Positions 1-6,094 of a stretch of 7,519 bases of DNA are shown here, piece after piece. Below the pieces are notes generated by a model. That model did not search any database, was not told where the DNA came from, and was given only the letters and a program-made list of their open reading frames with translations. Position 1 is the stretch's first letter, and each line of letters begins with the position of its first letter. A program made the translations under genes and the position numbers. Source of the DNA: an uncultured Clostridia bacterium (GTDB lineage Bacteria; Bacillota; Clostridia; HGM11514); NCBI GenBank assembly GCA_902478725.1, contig CABSMD010000127.1:1-7519 (forward strand), read 5' to 3'.

Positions 1-1
1 G

Positions 2-1234
2 TTCGGCATGTTCATCCATTGGGGGATTTACGCAATTCCATCGCGGGGCGAATGGATCCGTTCACAGGAGAAAATAACGATTGAAGAGTACCAGAAATAT
101 TTTGACGAGTTCGACCCCTATGCCTATGACCCAAGGGAGTGGGCGCGGCTGGCCAAACGGGCGGGGATGAAATACGCCGTTATGACCGCCAAGCACCACG
201 ATGGTTTTTGTATGTTCGATTCCCAGTATACCGACTACAAATGCACCAACACCAAGGCGGGGCGCGACCTGATCCGTGAGTACATAGAGGCCTTCCGCGC
301 GGAGGGGCTCAAGGTCGGCATCTACTATTCGATCATCGACTGGCACCATCCCGACTATCCGGCCTATGGCGACCGCCAGCATCCCATGCGGGACAACGAC
401 GCGTTCCGGGACGTCAAGCATAACTTTGACAATTACCTGGAATACATGCACAACCAGGTGCGCGAGATTTTAACCAACTATGGGAAGATCGACCTGCTTT
501 GGTTCGATTTCTCCTATGATGATATGACCGGCGAGAAGTGGCGGGCAACCAAGCTGATGGAGATGATCCGTTCCATCCAGCCGCATGTCATTGTGGATAA
601 CCGCTTGGGCGGCGACTTAAAGCTGTCCGATCCGCCGGTGTACGCGGGCGATTTTGTGTCTCCCGAGCAGATCATCCCACCCGAGGGCGTTACCAACGAG
701 GAGGGACGCCTGCTGCCGTGGGAGGCTTGCATCACTCTCAACAAGCATTGGGGCTACTGCTCGGCGGATCATGATTACAAATCTCCTAAAACGGTGATCC
801 GTACACTGGCCGAGTGCGTCAGCAAGGGCGGCAATCTGCTTCTCAATGTCGGGCCGGACGCGCGCGGGAGGATTCCCAAAGAATCTGTGGAAATCTTAAC
901 CGCCGTGGGAGAATGGATGGACAAAAATTCCGACAGTGTTTACGGCTGTACCATCGCAGATTTTCCAAAACCCGAGTGGGGCAGATATACCCAAAAGGGC
1001 AATAAGCTGTATGCCCATGTGCTGGAGCGTGGCATTGGGCCGACCGGCTTTGTGGGCTTAGGCGGCAAGGTCAAGAGCGCGCGCCTGCTCAGCGACGGCT
1101 CCGAGCTGGTTATGTCCATGCCATGGATGGCGACCCAGCATGTCGCCGGCAGTGAACAGAGTGTGTTTATCACCTTCCCGTCCGCCGAGCTGCCGGACGG
1201 CCTGGATACCGTAGTAGAGTTTACATTGGAGTAG
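2..1234 (+). CDS. Alpha-L-fucosidase, GH29 family (5' end cut by window edge)
   Basis: Retaining exo-alpha-L-fucosidase that would release terminal L-fucose from oligosaccharides or glycoconjugates. The reading frame is open to base 2 and adds Phe-Gly before the first in-window Met at 8. This gives FGMFIHWG, the conserved GH29 N-terminal motif, so the true start lies a short way upstream and Met8 is internal. Numbering from that Met: AKHHDGF at 61-67 (sugar-binding strand), LLWFDFSYDD at 163-172 with Asp167 the expected nucleophile, WEACITLNKHWGY at 238-250, and GNLLLNVGPDARG at 275-287, all typical of the (beta/alpha)8 barrel. Residues after about 320 form the usual C-terminal beta domain. 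The acid/base Glu varies between GH29 subfamilies and I do not assign it. Any signal peptide would be outside the window. First visible gene of a five-gene operon; the stop is 4 nt before the next ATG. Linkage preference is not predictable from what is seen. Confidence 0.95.
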   Translation, partial: FGMFIHWGIYAIPSRGEWIRSQEKITIEEYQKYFDEFDPYAYDPREWARLAKRAGMKYAVMTAKHHDGFCMFDSQYTDYKCTNTKAGRDLIREYIEAFRAEGLKVGIYYSIIDWHHPDYPAYGDRQHPMRDNDAFRDVKHNFDNYLEYMHNQVREILTNYGKIDLLWFDFSYDDMTGEKWRATKLMEMIRSIQPHVIVDNRLGGDLKLSDPPVYAGDFVSPEQIIPPEGVTNEEGRLLPWEACITLNKHWGYCSADHDYKSPKTVIRTLAECVSKGGNLLLNVGPDARGRIPKESVEILTAVGEWMDKNSDSVYGCTIADFPKPEWGRYTQKGNKLYAHVLERGIGPTGFVGLGGKVKSARLLSDGSELVMSMPWMATQHVAGSEQSVFITFPSAELPDGLDTVVEFTLE

Positions 1235-1238
1235 CAAC

Positions 1239-2513
1239 ATGTATATAGAAGACGGCGACAGGATCGCCTTTATTGGTGACAGCATTACCGCCAATGGCGG
1301 CTTTATTGGCTATTTGCTTGACTATTTTGCCACGCGCTATCCGGAAAAACGCATCGAAGCCTATAATTTTGGCATCCCGGGCGGCAGCGTCCCCTGGGGC
1401 CTGCGGCAGATGGACTGGGACATTGTGCCGAAAAAGCCCAACAAGGCTTTTGTGATGTATGGTATGAACGATATTGGCCGCAACCTGTACGGTGTGGGGG
1501 CGGATCCCAAAAAGCAGCGCGGGCCGGTTGCGGACTATAAAAAGAATCTGAGGAATTTGGTGCAAACCCTTCAGGATTGCGGGATCGGGGATATCACCCT
1601 GCTGTCCCCCACGCTGTACGATCAGTATGCTGAGACGGGGGCGGAAAACTTCTGCGGCTGCGACGGTGGATTGGCGGAGCTGGGCGAGTTTGTCAAAGAG
1701 CTCAGCGCGGAGGAGGGCTTGCGGTTTATCGACCTGCACACACCAATGGTAGAGTTGACCCGCCTCCTGCAAAAGACCGATCCATCCGCCACGCTGGTCG
1801 GGGCGGACCGCGTGCATCCCCTCCCGCATACCCATCTGGTGATGGCATACCTGATTTTGCAGCAGCTTGGGGAAACGGCTGAAGTTTCCCGTTTTACCTG
1901 CCACGCCGGAAGCGGCGTGGTGGAGCATGATAATTGCGACTGTTCCGCCGTCAAACCGGGCAATCCGGACAGCCTGGCGTTTACCTACCGGCCGTACAGC
2001 CTGCCGTTTCCGGTGTCGGAGGAGTATGAGGCGGCCGGTGCGATACTCGCTCCCGGTTTCAACCGTGAAATTTTGCAGATTTCCGGCCTGGATGGGGGAA
2101 ACTACCGCATCTTGCTGGATGAAAACGAGCTGGGGCGTTTTTCGGCGGCGGCTCTTGCGGATGGCGTAAACATTGCCGAAAGCGGCTGTAACCCGAACCA
2201 GATCCGCGCCCAATATATCCATGCCAAAAATTTTGAGCGTATTCGGCTGGAATCCTGTAACCGCACCGCAAAATTTAACCGGCTCCTCCTGCTGCGCGAG
2301 GGAATTAACCCGGAAGATGTGGATGCGGCAGATGTCTATCTGAATCGTCTGGTCGAGCAGGAGGGGGAGGGGTCCTTCGTTTTAGTCAGCAAACGCCAGC
2401 AGGCGGAGCATGGGGATGATCAACTGCTTGCCGAACAAATGCAAAAATCGTTTGCCGAAGTTTACCAAAATAACCGTCCCGTATGTTATCCGATCAAACT
2501 AATAAAGATATAG
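1239..2513 (+). CDS. SGNH/GDSL-family hydrolase (probable carbohydrate esterase)
   Basis: 424-aa SGNH hydrolase, a family of Ser-His esterases that includes many carbohydrate deacetylases. Block I is FIGDSIT at 11-17 with nucleophile Ser15. The oxyanion-hole Gly of block II is in NFGIPGGS (43-50). Block III is YGMND (74-78) with Asn77. Block V is DRVHP (190-194) with Asp190 and His193. All four catalytic blocks are therefore intact. The catalytic domain ends near residue 215. The remaining ~200 residues include a GLDGGNYRILLDENELGRFS stretch, a small beta-rich C-terminal region seen in some Firmicutes members of this family; I have no function for it. No signal peptide, so cytoplasmic. ATG1239 has GGAG at 1228-1231, inside the end of the fucosidase gene, with 7 nt spacing, so translation is probably coupled. 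Removal of acetyl or another acyl group from the sugar handled by its neighbours is inference; a lipase or thioesterase-like role is less likely given the context. Confidence 0.9.
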   Translation: MYIEDGDRIAFIGDSITANGGFIGYLLDYFATRYPEKRIEAYNFGIPGGSVPWGLRQMDWDIVPKKPNKAFVMYGMNDIGRNLYGVGADPKKQRGPVADYKKNLRNLVQTLQDCGIGDITLLSPTLYDQYAETGAENFCGCDGGLAELGEFVKELSAEEGLRFIDLHTPMVELTRLLQKTDPSATLVGADRVHPLPHTHLVMAYLILQQLGETAEVSRFTCHAGSGVVEHDNCDCSAVKPGNPDSLAFTYRPYSLPFPVSEEYEAAGAILAPGFNREILQISGLDGGNYRILLDENELGRFSAAALADGVNIAESGCNPNQIRAQYIHAKNFERIRLESCNRTAKFNRLLLLREGINPEDVDAADVYLNRLVEQEGEGSFVLVSKRQQAEHGDDQLLAEQMQKSFAEVYQNNRPVCYPIKLIKI

Positions 2514-2523
2514 GAGGCAACTC

Positions 2524-3600
2524 ATGTTTAATGGTCTTGGAATGCACCTGGGCAACCTGCCGCGCCTGTCTGACGCGAAAACGCGATCCATTTCGCCTGA
2601 AAATTTTACAGGGGAGAAAGGAAAGGGCGCGATGGCGCTGGAGGGTACTGGAAAGAATGCGGCGCGCGAATTGGGGCAAGGATGGAAGGTCAGTCCGTCG
2701 GTCAATATTGCGCCGGGCGAAACCTTTACCTTGGGGGACATTTCCGGCAGCGGTGCGATTCAGCACATTTGGCTGACCGGTAGAATTCATAACCGTTATG
2801 CTATATTGCGCATGTATTGGGACGGTTGTGAGCAGCCTTCGGTGGAATGTCCGGTTGGTGATTTTTTTGCCAGTGCGGTGGGGGATTATAAGCAGATTTC
2901 TTCTCTATGTGTATGCGACAATCCAAAGTCGGGATATAACTGTTATTGGGAGATGCCGTTTCGTTCCCATTGTACCGTCACGCTGGAAAATCTGTCGGAG
3001 GAACCGATGGTGGTTTACTACCAGATTGACTATACCCTGACCGAAGTACCGGAGGATTGCGGATATTTCCATGCCCAGTTCCGCCGCGTCAACCCACTGC
3101 CTTACCAGACTGAGTACACGATTCTTGACAACATTCAAGCAAAAGGGCAGTATGTCGGCACCTACCTCTTTTGGGGGGTAAAAAACAATGGCTGGTGGGG
3201 GGAAGGCGAGATCAAGTTTTATCTTGACGGCGATGACGAATTCCCAACCATCTGCGGCACCGGCACCGAGGACTATTTCTGTGGCTCTTATAACTTTGAT
3301 ATTGGAAAAGAAAACGGTGGATACTGTGAGTATACCACGCCATATGTTGGACTTCTGGTATACAAGACCGATGGGCTGTACGCCTCGCAGCAACGCTTCG
3401 GTATGTACCGTTGGCATGTGATGGATCCTATCCGTTTCGACCACGATCTTAAGGTGACCATCCAGGCGCTGGGCTGGCGGGACGGGGGACGTTATCTGCC
3501 GCTGCAGGACGATATTTCGTCGGTTGCGTACTGGTATCAGCAGGAGCTTGGTGCCGCGTTCCCGGCGCTGCCGGATAAGAACGGGCTGGAGATCATATAA
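2524..3600 (+). CDS. DUF2961 / GH172 family glycoside hydrolase
   Basis: 358-aa protein of the DUF2961 family, now CAZy GH172. Characterised members act on alpha-D-fructofuranosyl (difructose dianhydride I) or D-arabinofuranosyl linkages. Family landmarks: GDISGSGAIQHIW at 71-83, LRMYWDG at 95-101 followed by PVGDFF at 110-115, GWWGEGEIKFYLDGD at 223-237, GTGTEDYF at 245-252, RWH at 296-298, and SSVAYWYQ near the C-terminus (332-339). From family knowledge the two catalytic acids are the Glu in the WWGEG motif (Glu227 here) and the Glu in GTGTED (Glu249); this mapping is by motif, not structure. The protein has one jelly-roll-type domain set of normal length for the family and no signal peptide. 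AGGAGG at 2512-2517 overlaps the preceding stop codon and lies 6 nt before the ATG, an ideal Shine-Dalgarno. Its substrate cannot be read from sequence; the fucosidase and esterase neighbours suggest a decorated, possibly bacterial or plant, furanoside-containing glycan. Confidence 0.9.
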   Translation: MFNGLGMHLGNLPRLSDAKTRSISPENFTGEKGKGAMALEGTGKNAARELGQGWKVSPSVNIAPGETFTLGDISGSGAIQHIWLTGRIHNRYAILRMYWDGCEQPSVECPVGDFFASAVGDYKQISSLCVCDNPKSGYNCYWEMPFRSHCTVTLENLSEEPMVVYYQIDYTLTEVPEDCGYFHAQFRRVNPLPYQTEYTILDNIQAKGQYVGTYLFWGVKNNGWWGEGEIKFYLDGDDEFPTICGTGTEDYFCGSYNFDIGKENGGYCEYTTPYVGLLVYKTDGLYASQQRFGMYRWHVMDPIRFDHDLKVTIQALGWRDGGRYLPLQDDISSVAYWYQQELGAAFPALPDKNGLEII

Positions 3601-4049
3601 TGGTAACGCTTTTGAATATGTGTATGATCCGGGATGGTGACCATGTGCTGGTGCTCGATAAGGTAGAGAAAAACGGCTGGGGCGGCATCACCTTTCCCGG
3701 CGGGCATGTCGAACCGGGCGAGAGTATCGTGGATTCGGTGATCCGCGAGGTGCGGGAGGAATCGGGTTTGGAAATCTCTTCGCCCCGCCTTTGCGGTATG
3801 GTGGAGTGGGAGCATGAGGTTACCCACGACCGCAGCATTGTGTTTTTGTTCCGTGCCAGCCAATTCAGCGGGGAGTTGGTCGGGGAGACACATGAGGGCA
3901 AGGTATTTTGGATCCCTGAGAACCGGTTGCCTCAAATGAAGCTGGCGCCCAATATGATGGATTATGTAAAGATATTCCGTGACGAATTGGTAAACGAGGC
4001 GTACGCGACCTACACTGACGAAGAGGACGGTGCGTTTCGCCATCAGTAA
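3600..4049 (+). CDS. NUDIX hydrolase (MutT-like)
   Basis: 149-aa NUDIX hydrolase, cleaving a nucleoside diphosphate linked to another moiety with Mg2+. The NUDIX box is complete: Gly35, five residues, Glu41, seven residues, Arg49-Glu50-Val51-x-Glu53-Glu54-x-Gly56-Leu57. The hydrophobic start MVTLLNMCMIRDG and the WGGITFPGG approach to the box resemble the MutT/8-oxo-dGTP diphosphatase-like subgroup of Firmicutes, but substrate class cannot be assigned from this. The ATG shares its A with the TAA stop of the GH172 gene (TAATG), and GGAG at 3588-3591 lies 8 nt upstream, so translation is coupled to that gene. Presence inside a glycan operon could mean a nucleotide-sugar or nucleotide house-cleaning role, or simple hitch-hiking; nothing in the protein decides. 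Confidence 0.92.
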   Translation: MVTLLNMCMIRDGDHVLVLDKVEKNGWGGITFPGGHVEPGESIVDSVIREVREESGLEISSPRLCGMVEWEHEVTHDRSIVFLFRASQFSGELVGETHEGKVFWIPENRLPQMKLAPNMMDYVKIFRDELVNEAYATYTDEEDGAFRHQ

Positions 4050-4062
4050 AGCGGATACTATT

Positions 4063-4066
4063 GGAG
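4063..4066 (+). promoter_or_regulatory. Ribosome binding site that fixes the start of the FAD oxidoreductase
   Basis: GGAG followed by 8 nt and ATG at 4075. An in-frame GTG at 4030 would add 15 residues but would overlap the end of the NUDIX gene and has no comparable site before it. The family's N-terminal FAD fold begins about 15 residues after the ATG, so the ATG is preferred. Confidence 0.75.
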
Positions 4067-4074
4067 ATGTTTTT

Positions 4075-5256
4075 ATGAAATTTGAGGATAAGCGGGAGGT
4101 CATAGAGAAGGAGACCTATGACGTGATCGTAGCCGGCGGCGGGATCGCCGGTGTGAGCGCGGCGGCGGCCGCCGCGCGGGAGGGCGCAAGCGTGTTGTTG
4201 ATCGAAAAAAGCATTGCGCTCGGCGGGCTGGCGACCATCGGCCTCATCAGCTGGTATGAGCCGTTGTGCGACGGCGAAGGCACACAGATGACCGGAGGAA
4301 TTTCGGAGGAGTTGCTGCGCCTGGCCATCCGCTATGGCTTTGACGATCTTCCGACGGACTGGAAAGAGGGCCGTCGGCCGGCAGCGGGCCGGTATGCGAC
4401 CCATTTTTCTCCCACCCTGTTTGCCATGGCGCTGGATGAATTTATGGAACAAAACCGTGTGACCCTCCTGCTGGATTCGCTCATTACCTGTCCGGTGATG
4501 GAGGGGAACCATTGCTGCGGTCTGATCGTGGAGAATACCAGGGGACGGGAATTTTACGGCGCGAAGGTCATTATCGACGCGACCGGCAATGCCACCGTTT
4601 TGTCCCGTGCCGGTGTTCCGACTGTGTTGGGTGACAACTACCTTTCCTATGTGGCGCACTGGACGAATCTTGAAGCGGCCCGCGCGTTTGCGGAAAATGG
4701 GAATATGGCGCAGTTCCGAAAATGGATATCGGCCGGATCCGACCTGTTCGGCAACGGCCATCCGCAGGGGATGGAGATGTTTCGCGGCGACGGCGGGGTG
4801 ACGGGGTTTGTCCTCACCGGCCGCAAGCTCTTATTTGAAAAGCTCAAGCAGACCGGCCGCAATGAACGGGATGTTACCATGCTGCCGATGATGCCGCAGT
4901 ACCGTAAAATTCGGCGGCTGGACGGTGAATATGTATTTACCGGAGAGGAACTTGCTGTTGCGTTTGACAATGCAATCGGCTCTGCGGGCGATTTCCGCAA
5001 AAAGGGCAAGCATTATCAGATTCCCTACCCCTGCCTGTACCATAAGGGGTTTGACAACCTGCTTGCCGCGGGGCGGATCATCAGCGCAAGCGGGGAAGGG
5101 TGGGAGATCACCCGGGTCATCCCGGTTGCGGCGCTTACAGGCGAGGCGGCCGGGCGGGCGGCGGCCATGAGCGCCCAAAGCGGCCTGTCGGTTGGTGCTA
5201 TCGACGTTTCCGGTCTGCAAGAGAGATTAAAGCACAGCGGCGTTTTATTTGTTTAA
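4075..5256 (+). CDS. FAD-dependent oxidoreductase (FAD_oxidored family, PF12831-like)
   Basis: 393-aa flavoprotein counted from ATG4075. The N-terminal Rossmann fold is YDVIVAGGGIAGVSAA (15-30) with GxGxxG at 21-26, followed by LLIEK at 41-45, where the Glu would bind the ribose of FAD, and ALGGLATIGLISWYEP at 48-63. A second FAD-contact segment, VIIDATGNATVLSRAG, lies mid-protein. The C-terminal block NLLAAGRIISASGEGWEITRVIPVAALTGEAAG is the usual FAD-closing segment of this family. Length and both ends look complete. The family is often found beside glycoside hydrolases in Firmicutes and related bacteria, but its substrate is generally not known, so I give none. Cytoplasmic, with no signal peptide. 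It is the last gene of the + operon, 25 nt after the NUDIX gene and about 40 nt before the terminator. Oxidation of a released sugar or of an aglycone is only a context-based guess. Confidence 0.88.
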   Translation: MKFEDKREVIEKETYDVIVAGGGIAGVSAAAAAAREGASVLLIEKSIALGGLATIGLISWYEPLCDGEGTQMTGGISEELLRLAIRYGFDDLPTDWKEGRRPAAGRYATHFSPTLFAMALDEFMEQNRVTLLLDSLITCPVMEGNHCCGLIVENTRGREFYGAKVIIDATGNATVLSRAGVPTVLGDNYLSYVAHWTNLEAARAFAENGNMAQFRKWISAGSDLFGNGHPQGMEMFRGDGGVTGFVLTGRKLLFEKLKQTGRNERDVTMLPMMPQYRKIRRLDGEYVFTGEELAVAFDNAIGSAGDFRKKGKHYQIPYPCLYHKGFDNLLAAGRIISASGEGWEITRVIPVAALTGEAAGRAAAMSAQSGLSVGAIDVSGLQERLKHSGVLFV

Positions 5257-5295
5257 TGCGGGGCATTTGGGTGTAAAAGAATATCGCAATACACG

Positions 5296-5342
5296 AAAAA
5301 GGGCGCGTTGCAGAGATGATAAAATCTGCGGCGCGCCTTTTT
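5296..5342. terminator. Intrinsic terminator, probably bidirectional
   Basis: The left arm is 5296-5314 and the right arm 5325-5342, separated by a 10-nt loop (5315-5324). Pairing runs AAAAA/TTTTT, GG/CC, a single bulged G, CGCG/CGCG, two G-T wobbles, and GCAGA/TCTGC. On the + strand the stem ends in a T-run and closes the five-gene operon. On the - strand the complement of the A-run is a T-run, so the same hairpin can end the dpa transcript, whose last stop codon lies 40 bp away. The two transcription units converge here. Confidence 0.85.
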
Positions 5343-5382
5343 AGCATGCTATGCGGGCTTGTGTCAGGGCCTTTGGCCTGAA

Positions 5383-5964
5383 CTACGGCCCTAAAATAAC
5401 CGGCTGAAGCTGCCGGCCTTCCAATGCCGCCCGCAGTGTGGGCAGGATAAGCTCCATGTGTGCGACCAGGGAGGTCGGCTTGTTGTGCGGTGCGTCCTGT
5501 CCGAGTGGTACGAAATAGACATTTTTCATATTCATCAGCGCGCCGATGTTTTTAGCGTTTGCGCCCAGCGCGTCGTTCGTCGATACGGCGATAATAAGTG
5601 GATTGTCGTTGCGCAGACTGGCTTTGGCGGCCATTGTTACACAGGAATCGGTGACTCCGTTGGCAATTTTACCTAAAGTATTTCCGGTACAGGGCGCAAT
5701 AATCAGCGCGTCTAAAATGTTCTTCGGCCCGATCGGCTCGCTGTCCCGGATGGTGTGAATGATTTTGTTGGACGTATAGTCCTCTATCGTCCAGATGAAT
5801 TCCTCTGCTTTGCCAAACCGCGTGTCTGTCGAATATGCCATTTCGGACATAATCGGCTGAACGCGGATGCCTTCGGCTTCCGAAAGTTTTTTGATTTCGG
5901 GGACTACCTTGGCAAACGTACAAAAGGAACCAGTGAGAGCAAAACCCACCGTTATGTTTTCCAT
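5383..5964 (-). CDS. dpaB: Dipicolinate synthase subunit B
   Basis: 193-aa flavoprotein-like subunit B of dipicolinate synthase (SpoVFB in Bacillus subtilis). With subunit A it makes dipicolinic acid from a lysine-pathway dihydrodipicolinate intermediate in the mother cell; the product is loaded into the spore core for heat resistance. It is recognised by collinear family motifs: GFALTGSFCTF at 7-17, STDTRFG at 45-51, EPIGPK at 76-81, IIAPCTGNT at 88-96, MAAKASLRN at 111-119, AVSTNDALG at 126-134, YFVPLGQDAP at 150-159 and GRQLQPV at 183-189. Length matches the ~200-aa family. The frame stays open up to 6138, but that extension does not resemble the family; Met at 5964 is chosen because homology begins there and GGGGGT lies 6 nt before it. 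The start is 2 nt after the stop of the dpaA remnant, as in an intact dpaA-dpaB operon. No gene follows before the shared terminator. Its normal promoter should lie before dpaA and so would be cut off by the inserted element. Confidence 0.95.
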   Translation of the reverse strand: MENITVGFALTGSFCTFAKVVPEIKKLSEAEGIRVQPIMSEMAYSTDTRFGKAEEFIWTIEDYTSNKIIHTIRDSEPIGPKNILDALIIAPCTGNTLGKIANGVTDSCVTMAAKASLRNDNPLIIAVSTNDALGANAKNIGALMNMKNVYFVPLGQDAPHNKPTSLVAHMELILPTLRAALEGRQLQPVILGP

Positions 5965-5970
5965 ATTTAT

Positions 5971-5976
5971 ACCCCC
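5971..5976 (-). promoter_or_regulatory. Ribosome binding site of dpaB, inside the end of dpaA
   Basis: GGGGGT on the - strand, 6 nt before the dpaB ATG at 5964 and within the last codons of the dpaA remnant. It is G-rich rather than a perfect AGGAGG. It supports the short dpaB start and suggests that dpaB was translationally coupled to dpaA. Confidence 0.55.
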
Positions 5977-6046
5977 AACTCTTCCATGATGTTTAATATC
6001 GTATCTTTTATGATTTTTCCGGCTGTGATCGGCGCGACCTTCCCCG

Positions 6047-6094
6047 GTGGGGAGGTGATGAGTATTCCATAATTCAACAATTGCTTGTCCCCAC
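6047..6094. repeat. 7-bp inverted repeat spanning the dpaA/element junction (possible att-site arms)
   Basis: GTGGGGA at 6047-6053 and TCCCCAC at 6088-6094, with a 34-bp spacer. The left arm lies in the last recognisable dpaA codons and the right arm in the element between the junction and the recombinase stop. Serine integrase sites are roughly 40-50 bp with partly symmetric arms, so size and place fit an attachment site. A 7-bp match alone can be chance. Confidence 0.3.

Noticed and set aside
1221..2222. Long 333-codon open frame on the - strand opposite the SGNH hydrolase
   Set aside because: It mirrors a well-supported + strand gene with all catalytic blocks, its translation shows no recognisable domain, and it is a common artefact in GC-rich coding DNA.
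4030..4074. GTG start for the FAD oxidoreductase at 4030
   Set aside because: It overlaps the NUDIX gene and lacks a ribosome site, whereas ATG4075 has GGAG at good spacing.
3865..4761. Long 298-codon open frame on the - strand opposite the NUDIX and FAD genes
   Set aside because: It crosses two real + strand genes and has low-complexity Arg/His-rich translation typical of an antisense shadow.
5342..5351. 10-bp perfect palindrome TAGCATGCTA
   Set aside because: Several 10-bp palindromes are expected by chance in 7.5 kb, and it has no partner copy or clear role.
5366..5392. Inverted repeat AGGGCC...GGCCCT over the dpaB stop codon
   Set aside because: Only 6 bp with a 15-bp loop and no T-run. 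The hairpin at 5296-5342 is a far better terminator.
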